From NCBI RefSeq assembly GCF_009604455.1, contig NZ_WEGL01000001.1, positions 868,001 to 932,000 on the forward strand: 64,000 bases of DNA, read 5' to 3'. Shown in pieces: positions 40,269 through 49,276 of the stretch. A program made the translations under genes and the position numbers. Position 1 is the stretch's first letter. Every line of letters starts with the position of its first letter. The notes beneath the pieces are model-generated. The model worked only from the letters and a program-made list of their open reading frames with translations, had not been told where the DNA came from and made no database searches. This stretch comes from Streptomyces sp. RB17. GTDB taxonomy: Bacteria; Actinomycetota; Actinomycetes; Streptomycetales; Streptomycetaceae.

Positions 40269-41825
40269 CTAGTTCGTTACAAGACGTCCCAGAGGCGCCT
40301 GCTGCAACGGCACCGGACGTGCCACCAGGGGCTCCGGAACAAACGGTTCCACCACTTCCGGAACAAGATGTTCCGCCGACTCGGGAACAAGGGGTTCCAC
40401 GGACGCCGGACCGACCGTTTCCGCAGGCTCCGGAATCTTCGGCTCCGCAGGCACCGAGGCATCCCACCTCACAAATGCCGGAGCTTCCCGCCCCGCAGGT
40501 TCCGAAGCTTCCCGCCCCGCAGGTTCCGAGGTGTCCCGTCCGGCAGGTTCCGAGGCATCCCACCCCGCAGGTTCCGAACCGTCCCGTCCGGCAGGTTCCG
40601 TAGCAGCCCACCCCGCAGGTTCCGAACCGTCCCGTCCGGCAGGTTCCGCGGCATCCCACCCCGCAGGTTCCGGAGGATCCGGTTCCGTCGGCCCCGGTGA
40701 CGCCCCGAGCGCCCCCGCAGCCGTGCCGTCCCGGACCGGACCCTCCGGACCCGCCTCCCCCCGTGCCGCGGCGGTACTGCTCCCCGCGGCCGTCTCCCCC
40801 CTGGGCACCGTCAGCTCCGCCACGCCGCACGGAGTCTCCCCCGTGGCGTACGGCAGCCGCAGCACCCCGTCCCGTGTCCACAGCCCGGCCCCGGTCAGCC
40901 AGCCCTCGGGCGCCGGGAGATGGCTCGTCTGCCGCCCCGCCGGCCGCCAGACGCCCACCCAGCTGTTGCCGAACGGCCCGTCGACGCGCAACGCCACCGC
41001 GCAGTGCTCCGGCGTCAGCACCTGCTCGGGCTGGATCGCGAACGGCGTCACCGCGCAGTCCGGCACCCTGAGGCTCTCCGGGAAGCGCACCGGCAGCATG
41101 CTGCCGAGCACCCCCCAGCCCAATCGTTCCTGCCCCGGCGAGGGCGCGTCGGAGGAGATGAGCAGCAGCCCGCTGTCGGGGTCGGCGAGCAGCAGCCGGT
41201 CGGCGCTGCCGGCCGCGATCTGCAGCAGCGGCGAGACCTCCGCGCGCTCCAGGTCCACCACGACCGTCTTGACCGGGCCGCCGCTCAGCTCCCGGTCCAG
41301 CGCCAGCATCCGCCCCGCACGGTCCAGCCAGACCCCGCCCGAACAGCGTCCCGGCACCTCGGCGAGCCGCTCGGGCCCGAACGCCCCGCCCGCCACCAGC
41401 CACACCACGCTCGACCGCGGCCCGACGGCGAGGGCGTACGCCCGTACACCGCCGGGGGCGGGCGGCAGCAGGGTGAGCCGGGTGCCGGGCTCGGGGCATT
41501 CCACCGTGCCCAGTGGCAGCTCTCCGGTGCCGGGCCCGGTCGGGTACAGCAGCGAGAAGGCGTGCCGCTGCTCGACCAGCCGGTGGATCAGCACCCGGCC
41601 GTCGGACAGCGGCTGCACCTCGGTGCCGGGCTCCTCCGGCTGGTTGCCGGGCAGCGGCACCGCGTACGGCTCCGGGCCGTCCAGGGTCCAGCGCTCCGGG
41701 AACCAGCAGTCGCCGGCCGGCGCGAGCCGGGCCGCGTACGCACCGTCCGCCGTCACGGCGAACGCCGTCCCCGGCGCACCGTCGGCCCCGCCCGTCGACG
41801 GGGGTTCGATCGCACAGGCCGTCAT
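40269..41825 (-). CDS. Beta-propeller-like protein with octapeptide repeat tail
   Basis: A 518-residue protein without signal peptide. Residues 1-360 are beta-rich with repeated strand-turn units such as FAVTADGAYAARLAPAGDCW, LPLGTVECPEPGTRLTLLPP, VVWLVAGGAFGPERLAEVPG and VRLDGPFGNSWVGVW-like segments, suggesting a propeller. The C-terminus is a low-complexity tail including eight tandem octapeptides EPAG(W/R)(D/E)xx encoded by 24-bp repeats at 40479-40670, then a PE/VP-rich end. The ATG at 41825 is the sensible start. No family function is recognised; such proteins occur in Streptomyces as hypotheticals. Confidence 0.75.
   Translation of the reverse strand: MTACAIEPPSTGGADGAPGTAFAVTADGAYAARLAPAGDCWFPERWTLDGPEPYAVPLPGNQPEEPGTEVQPLSDGRVLIHRLVEQRHAFSLLYPTGPGTGELPLGTVECPEPGTRLTLLPPAPGGVRAYALAVGPRSSVVWLVAGGAFGPERLAEVPGRCSGGVWLDRAGRMLALDRELSGGPVKTVVVDLERAEVSPLLQIAAGSADRLLLADPDSGLLLISSDAPSPGQERLGWGVLGSMLPVRFPESLRVPDCAVTPFAIQPEQVLTPEHCAVALRVDGPFGNSWVGVWRPAGRQTSHLPAPEGWLTGAGLWTRDGVLRLPYATGETPCGVAELTVPRGETAAGSSTAAARGEAGPEGPVRDGTAAGALGASPGPTEPDPPEPAGWDAAEPAGRDGSEPAGWAATEPAGRDGSEPAGWDASEPAGRDTSEPAGREASEPAGREAPAFVRWDASVPAEPKIPEPAETVGPASVEPLVPESAEHLVPEVVEPFVPEPLVARPVPLQQAPLGRLVTN
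40479..40670. repeat. Eight 24-bp tandem repeats coding EPAG(W/R)Dxx
   Basis: The repeats keep reading frame and encode alternating EPAGWD and EPAGRD octapeptides near the C-terminus of the minus-strand protein. Uniform phase and spacing point to recent in-frame expansion. Confidence 0.85.
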
Positions 41826-42013
41826 CGTTCGCTCACCTCCGGCGACGAAGCTAGTTTTCGCACGTGCAGGCGTGGGACGGGCCGACCCCGGCTTCACACA
41901 TACGGGTGGTGCAGAAGCGATTCACCTGAGGAAAACGGGACCTTTGTGCTGAGGAGGGTCAGAGCGGCCGGATGCGGTACGGCCCGGCAGACCGGCCAGG
42001 TAGCCTTTGCTAC

Positions 42014-42865
42014 GTGCCCCGTCTGTCTGAAGTCATCGCCGCGCTGGAGAGCCTGTGGCCCGCCGAGCGGGCCGAGTCCTGGGACGCGGTCGGCACGGTC
42101 GTGGGCGACCCCGAGCAGGAGGTCACCCGGGTCCTGTTCGCCGTCGACCCCGTGCAGGAGATCGTCGACGAGGCGGTGAAGCTCGGCGCCGACCTGCTGG
42201 TCACCCACCACCCGCTCTATCTGCGCGGGACGACCACGGTCGCGGCGACCCACTTCAAGGGCCGGGTCGTGCACACGCTGATCAAGAACGACATCGCGCT
42301 GCACGTGGCCCACACCAACGCCGACACGGCGGATCCGGGTGTCTCCGACGCGCTCGCGGGTGCGCTGGACCTGCGTGTCGTACGGCCCCTGGTCCCGGAC
42401 CCCACCGATCCGGAGGGCCGCCGCGGGCTCGGCCGCGTCTGCGAACTGGACCACCCGCTGACCGTCCGCGAGCTGGCCGAGCGCGCCGCCCAGCGGCTGC
42501 CCGCCACCGCGCAGGGCGTCCGGGTGGCCGGCGACGCCGAGGCCGTCGTCCGCACGGTCGCCGTCAGCGGCGGCTCCGGCGACAGCCTCTTCGAGGACGT
42601 ACGCGCCGCCGGGGTGGACGTCTTCCTCACCGCCGACCTGCGCCACCACCCGGCCTCCGAGGCCGTCGCGCAGAGCCCCCTCGCGCTGCTCGACGCGGCG
42701 CACTGGGCCACCGAGTGGCCCTGGTGCGAGCTGGCCGCGAGCCAGCTCGACGAGATCTCCGACCGTCACGGCTGGGACCTCCGGGTCCACGTCTCCAAGA
42801 CGGTCACCGACCCCTGGACCGCCCACGCGGCGTCCACGACGAAAACCGCAGGAGCCCCCAACTGA
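42014..42865 (+). CDS. Nif3-like dinuclear metal centre protein
   Basis: A 283-residue Nif3/YbgI family protein from a GTG at 42014. It has the metal motifs LLVTHHPLYLRGT and DIALHVAHTNADTADPGVSD in the N-half, and VFLTADLRHHPASEAVAQS and LLDAAHWATEWPW in the C-half. Family members are dimetal hydrolase-like proteins, often GTP cyclohydrolase I type 2-like, of unsettled function. The gene overlaps the next one (CTGA) and belongs to the conserved Nif3 / zinc-ribbon / RNase H-phosphatase trio of actinobacteria (Rv2230c-2228c, from memory). Confidence 0.92.
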   Translation: MPRLSEVIAALESLWPAERAESWDAVGTVVGDPEQEVTRVLFAVDPVQEIVDEAVKLGADLLVTHHPLYLRGTTTVAATHFKGRVVHTLIKNDIALHVAHTNADTADPGVSDALAGALDLRVVRPLVPDPTDPEGRRGLGRVCELDHPLTVRELAERAAQRLPATAQGVRVAGDAEAVVRTVAVSGGSGDSLFEDVRAAGVDVFLTADLRHHPASEAVAQSPLALLDAAHWATEWPWCELAASQLDEISDRHGWDLRVHVSKTVTDPWTAHAASTTKTAGAPN

Positions 42866-43605
42866 ACGCCGCGCCCGCCGACCAGATCCGACTCCTCGAC
42901 GTCCAGGGCCTCGACGTCCGCCTGCAGCAGCTGGCGCACAGGCGGAAGTCCCTGCCCGAGCACGCCGAGATCGACGCGCTGAACAAGGACCTCACCCAGC
43001 TGCGGGACCTCCTCGTCGCCGCGCAGACCGAGGAGAGCGACACCGCCCGCGAGCAGACCAAGGCGGAGCAGGACGTGGACCAGGTGCGCCAGCGCGCCGC
43101 CCGCGACCAGCAGCGCCTGGACTCGGGCGCGGTCACCTCGCCCAAGGACCTGTCCAACCTCCAGCACGAGATCGCCTCCCTCGCCAAGCGCCAGGGCGAC
43201 CTGGAGGACGTGGTCCTGGAGGTCATGGAGCGCCGCGAGGCCGCGCAGGAGCGGGTGAGCGAGCTGACCGAGCGGGTCGCGTCGGTGCAGTCGAAGATCG
43301 ACGACGCGGGCGGCCGCCGCGACGCCGCGTTCGAGGAGATCGACGGCGAGGTCGCCTCGGTGACGAAGGAGCGCGAGGTCATCGCGGGTTCCGTGCCCGC
43401 TGATCTGCTGAAGCTCTACGACAAGCTGCGCGCGCAGCAGGGCGGCATCGGCGCGGCCAAGCTGTACGCCCGCACCTGCCAGGGCTGCCGCCAGGAGCTG
43501 GCGATCACCGAGCTGAACGAGATCCGTGCGGCGGCGCCGGACACCGTGGTGCGCTGCGAGAACTGCCGCCGCATCCTGGTGCGTACGGCCGAGTCGGGCC
43601 TGTAA
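42862..43605 (+). CDS. C4 zinc-ribbon coiled-coil protein (DUF164/CT398 type)
   Basis: A 247-residue protein with a long antiparallel coiled coil (LDVQGLDVRLQQLAHRRKSL through EEIDGEVASVTKEREVIAGS) and a C-terminal zinc ribbon, CQGCRQELAITELNEI and VVRCENCRRILVR. The start is CTG at 42862, overlapping the Nif3 stop, with AGGAG 8 nt upstream; no ATG, GTG or TTG fits. The family is thought to bind nucleic acid or act in flagellar/secretion assembly elsewhere; here the role is unknown but linked to the Nif3 and RNase H neighbours. Confidence 0.9.
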   Translation: MNAAPADQIRLLDVQGLDVRLQQLAHRRKSLPEHAEIDALNKDLTQLRDLLVAAQTEESDTAREQTKAEQDVDQVRQRAARDQQRLDSGAVTSPKDLSNLQHEIASLAKRQGDLEDVVLEVMERREAAQERVSELTERVASVQSKIDDAGGRRDAAFEEIDGEVASVTKEREVIAGSVPADLLKLYDKLRAQQGGIGAAKLYARTCQGCRQELAITELNEIRAAAPDTVVRCENCRRILVRTAESGL

Positions 43606-43627
43606 GGGTCGGTAAGGGGCTTCTGGG

Positions 43628-44896
43628 GTGCGGGAGTTCATCGTCGAGGCGGACGGCGGGTCACGGGGCAACCCGGGTCCCGCCGGTTACGGCACGGTGG
43701 TCCGCGACGCGGCCACGGGTGAGCCGCTGACCGAGGTGGCCGAGTACATCGGCGTCGCCACCAACAACGTGGCCGAGTACCGGGGCCTGCTGGCCGGCCT
43801 GCGCGCCGCCCACACCCTCGACCCGGCCGCGTCGGTGCACGTCCGGATGGACTCCAAGCTCGTCATCGAGCAGATGTCGGGCCGCTGGAAGATCAAACAC
43901 CCCGGCATGAAGCCCCTGGCGACGGAGGCGAAGACCGTCTTCCCCCCGGACCAGGTCACCTACGAGTGGATCCCCCGCGAGCAGAACAAGCACGCGGACC
44001 GCTTGGCGAACGAGGCGATGGACGCGGGCGCGAAGGGGGAGCAGTGGTCGCCCTCGCAGTCCAGGGCGGCTCTGGACATCTCGTCATCCACCGCAGCCGA
44101 GGGCGCCACGGCCGCAGCTGCGAGCAGCGACACCGCCGCAGCTGTGGGCAGTCGTGCGACTGAGGCGGCGCCCGTCCCGCAGAAAGCGGCACCTTCCGGG
44201 GAGCGCCGCCCTGCCACCCCTGACGAGCAGCACGTCTCGACACCGGGTTGGAGCAGCGCCCCCGACCTCGGCGCCCCCGCCACCTTCGTGCTGCTCCGGC
44301 ACGGCGAAACCCCCCTGACCCCCCAGAAGCGCTTCTCCGGCAGCGGTGGCACCAACCCCTCCCTCTCCGCCGCCGGCCGAGAACAGGCCCACCGTACAGC
44401 CGAGGCCCTGGCCAAGCGCGGCACCATCCAGGCCGTCATCGCCTCCCCCCTCGCCCGCACCCGCGAAACCGCGGGCATCGTCGCCACCCGCCTCGGCCTG
44501 GACGTGACGATCGAAGACGGCCTGCGCGAGACGGACTTCGGCGCCTGGGAGGGCCTCACCTTCGGCGAGGTCCGCGAGCACTACCCCGACGACCTGAACG
44601 CCTGGCTCGCCGACCCGGAGGCCCACCCCACCGGCGGCGGCGAGAGCTTCGCCGAGACGGCCACCCGGATCGCCGCCACCCGCGACAAGCTGGTCGCGGC
44701 CCACGCCGGCCGCACGGTCCTGCTGGTCAGCCATGTGACCCCGATCAAGACCTTCCTCCGCCTCGCCCTCGGCGCACCGCCCGAGTCCCTGTTCCGCATG
44801 GAACTGTCGGCGGCCTCCCTGTCGGCGGTGGCGTACTACGCGGACGGCAACGCGAGCGTACGGCTGTTCAACGACACGTCCCACCTGCGTCCCTGA
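43628..44896 (+). CDS. Bifunctional RNase H / acid phosphatase (CobC-like)
   Basis: A 422-residue two-domain protein. The N-domain (about 1-140) is RNase HI: FIVEADGGSRGNPGPAGYGT, ATNNVAEYRGLLAGL and VRMDSKLVIEQMSG hold the acidic residues, with ANEAMD at the end. An Ala/Ser/Thr linker leads to a histidine phosphatase domain: VLLRHGETPLTPQKRFSGSG, SPLARTRETAGIVATRLG and VLLVSHVTPIKTFLRLA give the catalytic His, Arg and second His. The fusion is a known actinobacterial protein (Rv2228c-like) acting on RNA/DNA hybrids and on alpha-ribazole phosphate. The GTG start is 22 nt after the zinc-ribbon gene. Confidence 0.95.
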   Translation: MREFIVEADGGSRGNPGPAGYGTVVRDAATGEPLTEVAEYIGVATNNVAEYRGLLAGLRAAHTLDPAASVHVRMDSKLVIEQMSGRWKIKHPGMKPLATEAKTVFPPDQVTYEWIPREQNKHADRLANEAMDAGAKGEQWSPSQSRAALDISSSTAAEGATAAAASSDTAAAVGSRATEAAPVPQKAAPSGERRPATPDEQHVSTPGWSSAPDLGAPATFVLLRHGETPLTPQKRFSGSGGTNPSLSAAGREQAHRTAEALAKRGTIQAVIASPLARTRETAGIVATRLGLDVTIEDGLRETDFGAWEGLTFGEVREHYPDDLNAWLADPEAHPTGGGESFAETATRIAATRDKLVAAHAGRTVLLVSHVTPIKTFLRLALGAPPESLFRMELSAASLSAVAYYADGNASVRLFNDTSHLRP

Positions 44897-44907
44897 GCCT
44901 GCCGCCG

Positions 44908-45573
44908 TCAACCGCCGCTACGTCCCGGGTCCCGCCCGAGCCGCGCCGCGCCCCGCGCCAGCTCCTCGACCCGCGCCCAGTCCCCGGCGGCCACCGCGTC
45001 CGCCGGGACCATCCAACTGCCGCCGACACAGCCCACGTTGGGCAGCGAGAGATACTCGGGCGCGTTGGCCGGACCGATCCCACCCGTGGGACAGAACCGG
45101 GCCTGCGGCAACGGACCGGCCAGCGACCGCAGATACGCCGTACCGCCCGCCGCCTGCGCCGGGAAGAACTTCATCTCCCGCACCCCGCGCTCCAGCAGCG
45201 CCACGACCTCCGAGGTGGTCGACACCCCGGGCAGGAACGGCACCCCGGCCCCCCGCATCGCCTCCAGCAGCGCGTCCGTCCACCCCGGGCTGACCAGAAA
45301 CCGAGCCCCCGCCGCCATGCACGCCCCCACCTGCTCCGGCGTGATCACCGTGCCTGCGCCGACCACGGCCTCGGGCACCTCACCGGCGATCGCCCGGATC
45401 GCGTCCAGCGCCCCCGGTGTCCTGAGCGTCACCTCGATGGCCGGCAGGCCGCCCGCCACGAGTGCCCGCGCCAGCGGTACGGCGTCGGCGGCGTCGGAGA
45501 CGACCACCACGGGCACGACAGGGGCGAGATCCAGCACGGAGGCAGCCGAGGAGGAGGGCAGCGGTGAGGTCAT
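44908..45573 (-). CDS. eda: KDPG/KHG aldolase
   Basis: A 221-residue class I aldolase. PVVVVSDAADAVPLARALVA is the N-terminal strand-helix, EVTLRTPGALDAIRA contains the Glu, GAGTVITPEQVGACMAAGAR the GAGTV motif, and the Schiff-base lysine lies in EMKFFPAQAAGGTAYL; FCPTGGIGPANAPEYLSL and VGCVGGSWMVPADAV complete the barrel. It cleaves 2-keto-3-deoxy-6-phosphogluconate to pyruvate and glyceraldehyde-3-phosphate. No edd gene is adjacent. It is tail-to-tail with the RNase H gene, 11 bp apart. Confidence 0.95.
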   Translation of the reverse strand: MTSPLPSSSAASVLDLAPVVPVVVVSDAADAVPLARALVAGGLPAIEVTLRTPGALDAIRAIAGEVPEAVVGAGTVITPEQVGACMAAGARFLVSPGWTDALLEAMRGAGVPFLPGVSTTSEVVALLERGVREMKFFPAQAAGGTAYLRSLAGPLPQARFCPTGGIGPANAPEYLSLPNVGCVGGSWMVPADAVAAGDWARVEELARGAARLGRDPGRSGG

Positions 45574-45644
45574 GCCCTCATCGTGCCCAGCGGCTGCAGT
45601 ACATGCAATGAGCGTTGCGCATGCTGCAATGAAGCGAGGTTCTC

Positions 45645-46430
45645 TTAATGGATCTCCTCCACCAGCACGTCCAGCGACCACGCCCGGCCCGCCCTGCCGG
45701 GCGCCTCCGCCTCCACGACGTACCCCAGCTCCCGCAGCACCTCCACCAGCTCGGCGGGGTCCTTCGGCGCGGCACCGGCTGTCAGCAGGCTTCGTACCAT
45801 CCGGCCCTTGGTCGCCTTGTTGAAGTGGCTGACCACCTTCCGGGTCGGCGCGTGCAGCACCCGTACGGTCGCCGTGCGCCCCGCGAGCTCGCCCTTGGGC
45901 TTCCAGGCGGCCGCGTAGGCGGAGGACCGCAGGTCCAGCACCAGCCCGTCCCCGGCCGCCTCCGGCAGCACTTCGGCCATCGGCGCCCGCCAGTGCCCGG
46001 CCAGCGCGCCGAGCCCCGGCAGCTTCACGCCCATCGAGCAGCGGTAGGAGGGGATCGGGTCCGTCACCCGCACCGCGCCCCACAGCCCCGAGAAGACGAG
46101 CAGCGACCGGGCCGCACGCCCCTTCGCCGCCGCGTCCAGGGTGGCCAGGCCGAGAGCGTCGTAGAGGACACCGGTGTAGATCTCCCCGGCGGGGCGGGCG
46201 CCGGCCGTCGGCAGGCCGGCGTTCTTCGCGACCTCGCCGCGCAGCCCCTCGCTCAGCCCGAGCACCTCGCGCGCCTTCTCCTCGTCGCCGGTGCACAGCT
46301 CGACCAGCTCGGTGAGCACGGCCTCCCGTGCGGCGGTCAGCCCCGGCAGGGACAGCGACCGAAGCTCCAGCGGGGCGCCCTCGCCCGAGTTCGCCTTGCC
46401 TTCCGAGGGCGGCAGCAGGACCAGCAACAC
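45645..46430 (-). CDS. yaaA: Peroxide stress protein YaaA (DUF328)
   Basis: A 261-residue protein from a GTG at 46430 with GAGGAG 5 nt upstream. VLLVLLPPSEGKANSGEGAP is the family start; GLWGAVRVTDPIPSYRCSMG and the later KVVSHFNKATKGRMVRSLL are the conserved blocks, the latter with the basic residues implicated in DNA binding. In E. coli YaaA lowers free iron during peroxide stress. A long upstream frame to 46694 runs through a dispersed repeat and is not coding. Confidence 0.93.
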   Translation of the reverse strand: MLLVLLPPSEGKANSGEGAPLELRSLSLPGLTAAREAVLTELVELCTGDEEKAREVLGLSEGLRGEVAKNAGLPTAGARPAGEIYTGVLYDALGLATLDAAAKGRAARSLLVFSGLWGAVRVTDPIPSYRCSMGVKLPGLGALAGHWRAPMAEVLPEAAGDGLVLDLRSSAYAAAWKPKGELAGRTATVRVLHAPTRKVVSHFNKATKGRMVRSLLTAGAAPKDPAELVEVLRELGYVVEAEAPGRAGRAWSLDVLVEEIH

Positions 46431-46760
46431 GTACTCCTCACGTAGACCTCCGCGACAGCGTACGGCGTGCCGCCCTCGCGCCCCCGACCGCACGGCCTGC
46501 CCGGCGGATCCTGCCGGAGACGCGGGGTCTGCCACGCCCATCTGCGGCGTTGTCGTCGGTTGTCGACTCCCCCACGCTCGGCTTCTCCCCCCTCTCGGCT
46601 TCGCTCGAGCGGGAGGGGCCCCCACCGCGGGGGGACCCCCATCGCGTCGCCGCCCTCCTCCGCCTTGCATCTGGACGCACCAGACCCCGCTCACCTCTTC
46701 GGATCAGATTCCGTCGGCTTCCTCCGACCTGATCCGCCGGACAGGCCCTACGCTCGCTGT
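46431..46760. other. Divergent intergenic region with a dispersed repeat and a leaderless promoter
   Basis: About 330 bp between yaaA and the RNB gene. CTCTCGGCTTCGCTCGAGCG and adjoining bases at 46592-46634 are an inverted relative of the 9151-9188 element. TACGCT at 46749-46754 ends 6 nt before the RNB ATG, the spacing expected of a Streptomyces leaderless promoter. No gene is visible. Confidence 0.6.
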
Positions 46761-48194
46761 ATGCCCCGCCGCAAGATCCGCGTGACCGGCGCCCCCGAGG
46801 CCCCGCTGCGGGCTGCCCTCGCCGCGCTGCGCGTCGAGCTCGGCCTCCCGGACGCCTTCCCGCCGGAGGCCCAGGCGGAGGCCGAGCGCGCGGCGAAAGC
46901 GCCCGCCCTGCCGTCGTACGACGCCACGGACATCCCCTTCTTCACCCTCGACCCCCCGGCCGCCACCGACCTCGACCAGGCGACCCACCTGTCCCGGCAG
47001 GGCACCGGCTACCGGGTCCGGTACGCCATCGCCGACGTCGCCGCCTTCGTCGTACCCGGTGGAGCGCTGGACGCCGAGGCGCACCGCCGGGTGAACACCC
47101 TGTACTTCCCCGACGGGAAGGTCCCGCTGCACCCCACCGTGCTCAGCGAGGGCGCGGCCAGCCTGCTGCCGGACCAGGTCCGCGCGGCCGTGCTGTGGAC
47201 GATCGACCTGGACGCGGAGGGCCGTACCGTAGCCGTCGACGTGCGCCGTGCCCTGGTCCGCAGCCGGGCCAAGCTCGACTACGCGGGCGTGCAGAAGCGG
47301 ATCGACGCCGGGACCGCCGAGGAGCCTCTCGCGCTGCTCAAGGAGATCGGCGAGGCCCGGGAGCGGCAGGAGGCCGAGCGCGGCGGCATCTCCCTGAACG
47401 TGCCCGAGCAGGAGATCACCGAGCGGGACCACACCTACGTCCTCGGCTACCGGGCCCCGCTGCCCGCCGACGGCTGGAACGCCCAGCTCTCCCTCCTCAC
47501 GGGCATGGCCGCCGCCGACCTGATGCTCGCGTACGGCACCGGTGTCCTGCGCACGCTCCCGGCGGCCCCGGACGGCGCCGTGGCCCGCCTCCGCCACACC
47601 GCGACCGCGCTGCACATCGACTGGCCGCACCATGTGTCGTACGCCGCCCTGATCCGCACCCTCGACCCGCACGACACCCACCACGCGGCCTTCCTCCAGG
47701 AGTGCACCACCCTGCTGCGCGGCGCCGGTTACACCGTCTTCCGCGACGGCGTCCTCCCCGCGATCACGACCCACTCCGCCGTCGCCGCCCCCTACACCCA
47801 CTGCACCGCCCCGCTGCGCCGCCTCGCCGACCGCTACGCCTCGGAGATCTGCCTCGCCGCCGTGGCCGGTCAGTCCCCGCCCGACTGGGTGCTCGACGCG
47901 CTCGACGCGCTGCCCCGGCGGATGGCCGACGGCTCCCGGATCGCCGGCACGGTCGAGCGCGAGTGCGTGGACATCGTGGAGGCGGCCCTGCTCAAGGACC
48001 GGGTCGGGGACGTCTTCGACGGCTGTGTGGTGGACGTCGACGAGCACCGGCCGACCGTCGGCACCGTCCAGGTCGACTCCCCGGCGGTCATCGGCCGCAT
48101 CGAGGGCGACCGGCTGCCGCTCGGCGAACGCCTGCGGGTCCGGCTCAGCCGGGCCGACCCGGGGACGGCGAAGATCCTCTTCACTGTGGCGTGA
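46761..48194 (+). CDS. RNB-domain (RNase II family) exoribonuclease
   Basis: A 477-residue protein. After a short N-terminal part comes the RNB core: DIPFFTLDPPAATDLDQATH carries the catalytic DxxDxxD-like acids (TDLDQA), then YAIADVAAFVVPGGALDAEA and RVNTLYFPDGKVPLHPTVLS, with THCTAPLRRLADRYASEICL near the end. It lacks the usual N-terminal cold-shock domains and C-terminal S1 domain length, so it is a short actinobacterial form. It degrades RNA 3' to 5'. A leaderless promoter (TACGCT) fits the ATG. Confidence 0.93.
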   Translation: MPRRKIRVTGAPEAPLRAALAALRVELGLPDAFPPEAQAEAERAAKAPALPSYDATDIPFFTLDPPAATDLDQATHLSRQGTGYRVRYAIADVAAFVVPGGALDAEAHRRVNTLYFPDGKVPLHPTVLSEGAASLLPDQVRAAVLWTIDLDAEGRTVAVDVRRALVRSRAKLDYAGVQKRIDAGTAEEPLALLKEIGEARERQEAERGGISLNVPEQEITERDHTYVLGYRAPLPADGWNAQLSLLTGMAAADLMLAYGTGVLRTLPAAPDGAVARLRHTATALHIDWPHHVSYAALIRTLDPHDTHHAAFLQECTTLLRGAGYTVFRDGVLPAITTHSAVAAPYTHCTAPLRRLADRYASEICLAAVAGQSPPDWVLDALDALPRRMADGSRIAGTVERECVDIVEAALLKDRVGDVFDGCVVDVDEHRPTVGTVQVDSPAVIGRIEGDRLPLGERLRVRLSRADPGTAKILFTVA

Positions 48195-48423
48195 GGGCCC
48201 GCACGAGACTGCCGGGCTCGCCGGCACCCACAGCGACTCCGGTGTCGCTCCCGGCACCCTCATCTCCCTCGCCCGCCCCTGGAGCCACCCGGCCCCGGCC
48301 GTCCTGAATGCCGCCGGGGCGCTGTCGGCCGGTCCTCCCGCGGACGCCGACCTGGACGCGGCATGAAGCGGGCCCTGAAGGCGTTGCACTCTTGGCAGAA
48401 CTGGCGGGAACTGGCGGGAAGGG
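48195..48423 (+). other. Short stretch with coding-like character
   Basis: One plus-strand frame to 48366 reads naturally (GVAPGTLISLARPWSHPAPA, then VLNAAGALSAGPPADADLDA) before a stop, but no start codon or family can be assigned; it may be the remnant C-terminus of a lost gene. A direct repeat AACTGGCGGG occurs twice at about 48400-48419, just before the AraC gene. Confidence 0.3.
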
Positions 48424-49254
48424 GTGACGGGGATGGCGGAGCAGGCGCTGTGGACGCGCGCCCGGCTGGGCGACGGCGGCCCGCCGCTGGACCTCCTGAC
48501 GGCCAACTTCCGCCGGCACACCTACGCCCCGCACGCCCACGACGAGTACACGATCGGCGTCTGCGTCGGCGGCTCCGAGGTCATCGACTACCGGGGCGGC
48601 CACATCCGTACCGGCCCCGGCACGATCGTCGTCCTCGATCCCGGCGAGATGCACACCGGCGGCCCCGGCAACGCCACCGACGGCTACGCCTACCGTGCCC
48701 TGTACGCCGAGCCGTCCCTGCTGGCCGACGGCACCCTCGGCGGCCTTCCGCACTTCCGCGAGCCCCTCCTCGACGACCCCGAACTGGCCATGGCCCTCCG
48801 CCTCGCGCACACCGAACTCAGCAGCTGCCCCGACCCCCTGGAGGCCGAATCCCGCCTCCCCTGGCTGCTGATGGCCCTGGCCCGCCGCCACTCCACCGCC
48901 AGGTCCGCGTCGGACGAGATCCCCGGCGCGGGCGCGATCGCCCTGACGGTCCGAAACCGCCTCGCCGACGAACTCACCGCACCGCCCCCGCTGGCCGGCC
49001 TGGCCGCCGAACTGGGCCTGTCCCGCTACCAGCTGCTGAGGGCCTTCCGTACGACGATGGGCATACCGCCGTACGCCTGGCTCGCCCAGTACCGGGTGAA
49101 CAGGGCGCGGGCCTTGCTGGAGGCGGGCCTGCGCCCCGCGGAGGTGGCCGGCCTGGTGGGCTTCGCCGACCAGGCGCACCTGACCCGCTGGTTCCGCCGG
49201 GTGCTCGGGGTGACGCCGGCGGCGTACCGCAACAGCGTTCAAGACGCCCGGTGA
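48424..49254 (+). CDS. AraC-family transcriptional regulator
   Basis: A 276-residue regulator. The N-terminal cupin-type ligand domain has RRHTYAPHAHDEYTIGVCVG and GTIVVLDPGEMHTGGPG; the C-terminal double HTH contains LAGLAAELGLSRYQLLRAFR, GIPPYAWLAQYRVNRARALL and EVAGLVGFADQAHLTRWFRR then VLGVTPAAYR. GTG 48424 or ATG 48433 could be the start. It lies just upstream of an EamA exporter on the same strand, 22 bp apart, and probably controls it; a common Streptomyces pairing with amino-acid or metabolite export. Confidence 0.92.
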   Translation: MTGMAEQALWTRARLGDGGPPLDLLTANFRRHTYAPHAHDEYTIGVCVGGSEVIDYRGGHIRTGPGTIVVLDPGEMHTGGPGNATDGYAYRALYAEPSLLADGTLGGLPHFREPLLDDPELAMALRLAHTELSSCPDPLEAESRLPWLLMALARRHSTARSASDEIPGAGAIALTVRNRLADELTAPPPLAGLAAELGLSRYQLLRAFRTTMGIPPYAWLAQYRVNRARALLEAGLRPAEVAGLVGFADQAHLTRWFRRVLGVTPAAYRNSVQDAR

Positions 49255-49276
49255 GACGGCGGCCGAAACTCGCCGT

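Noticed and set aside
40479..40670. Regular repeats resembling a CRISPR array
   Set aside because: Units are contiguous, in phase with a reading frame and have no spacers or cas genes; they encode an octapeptide tail.
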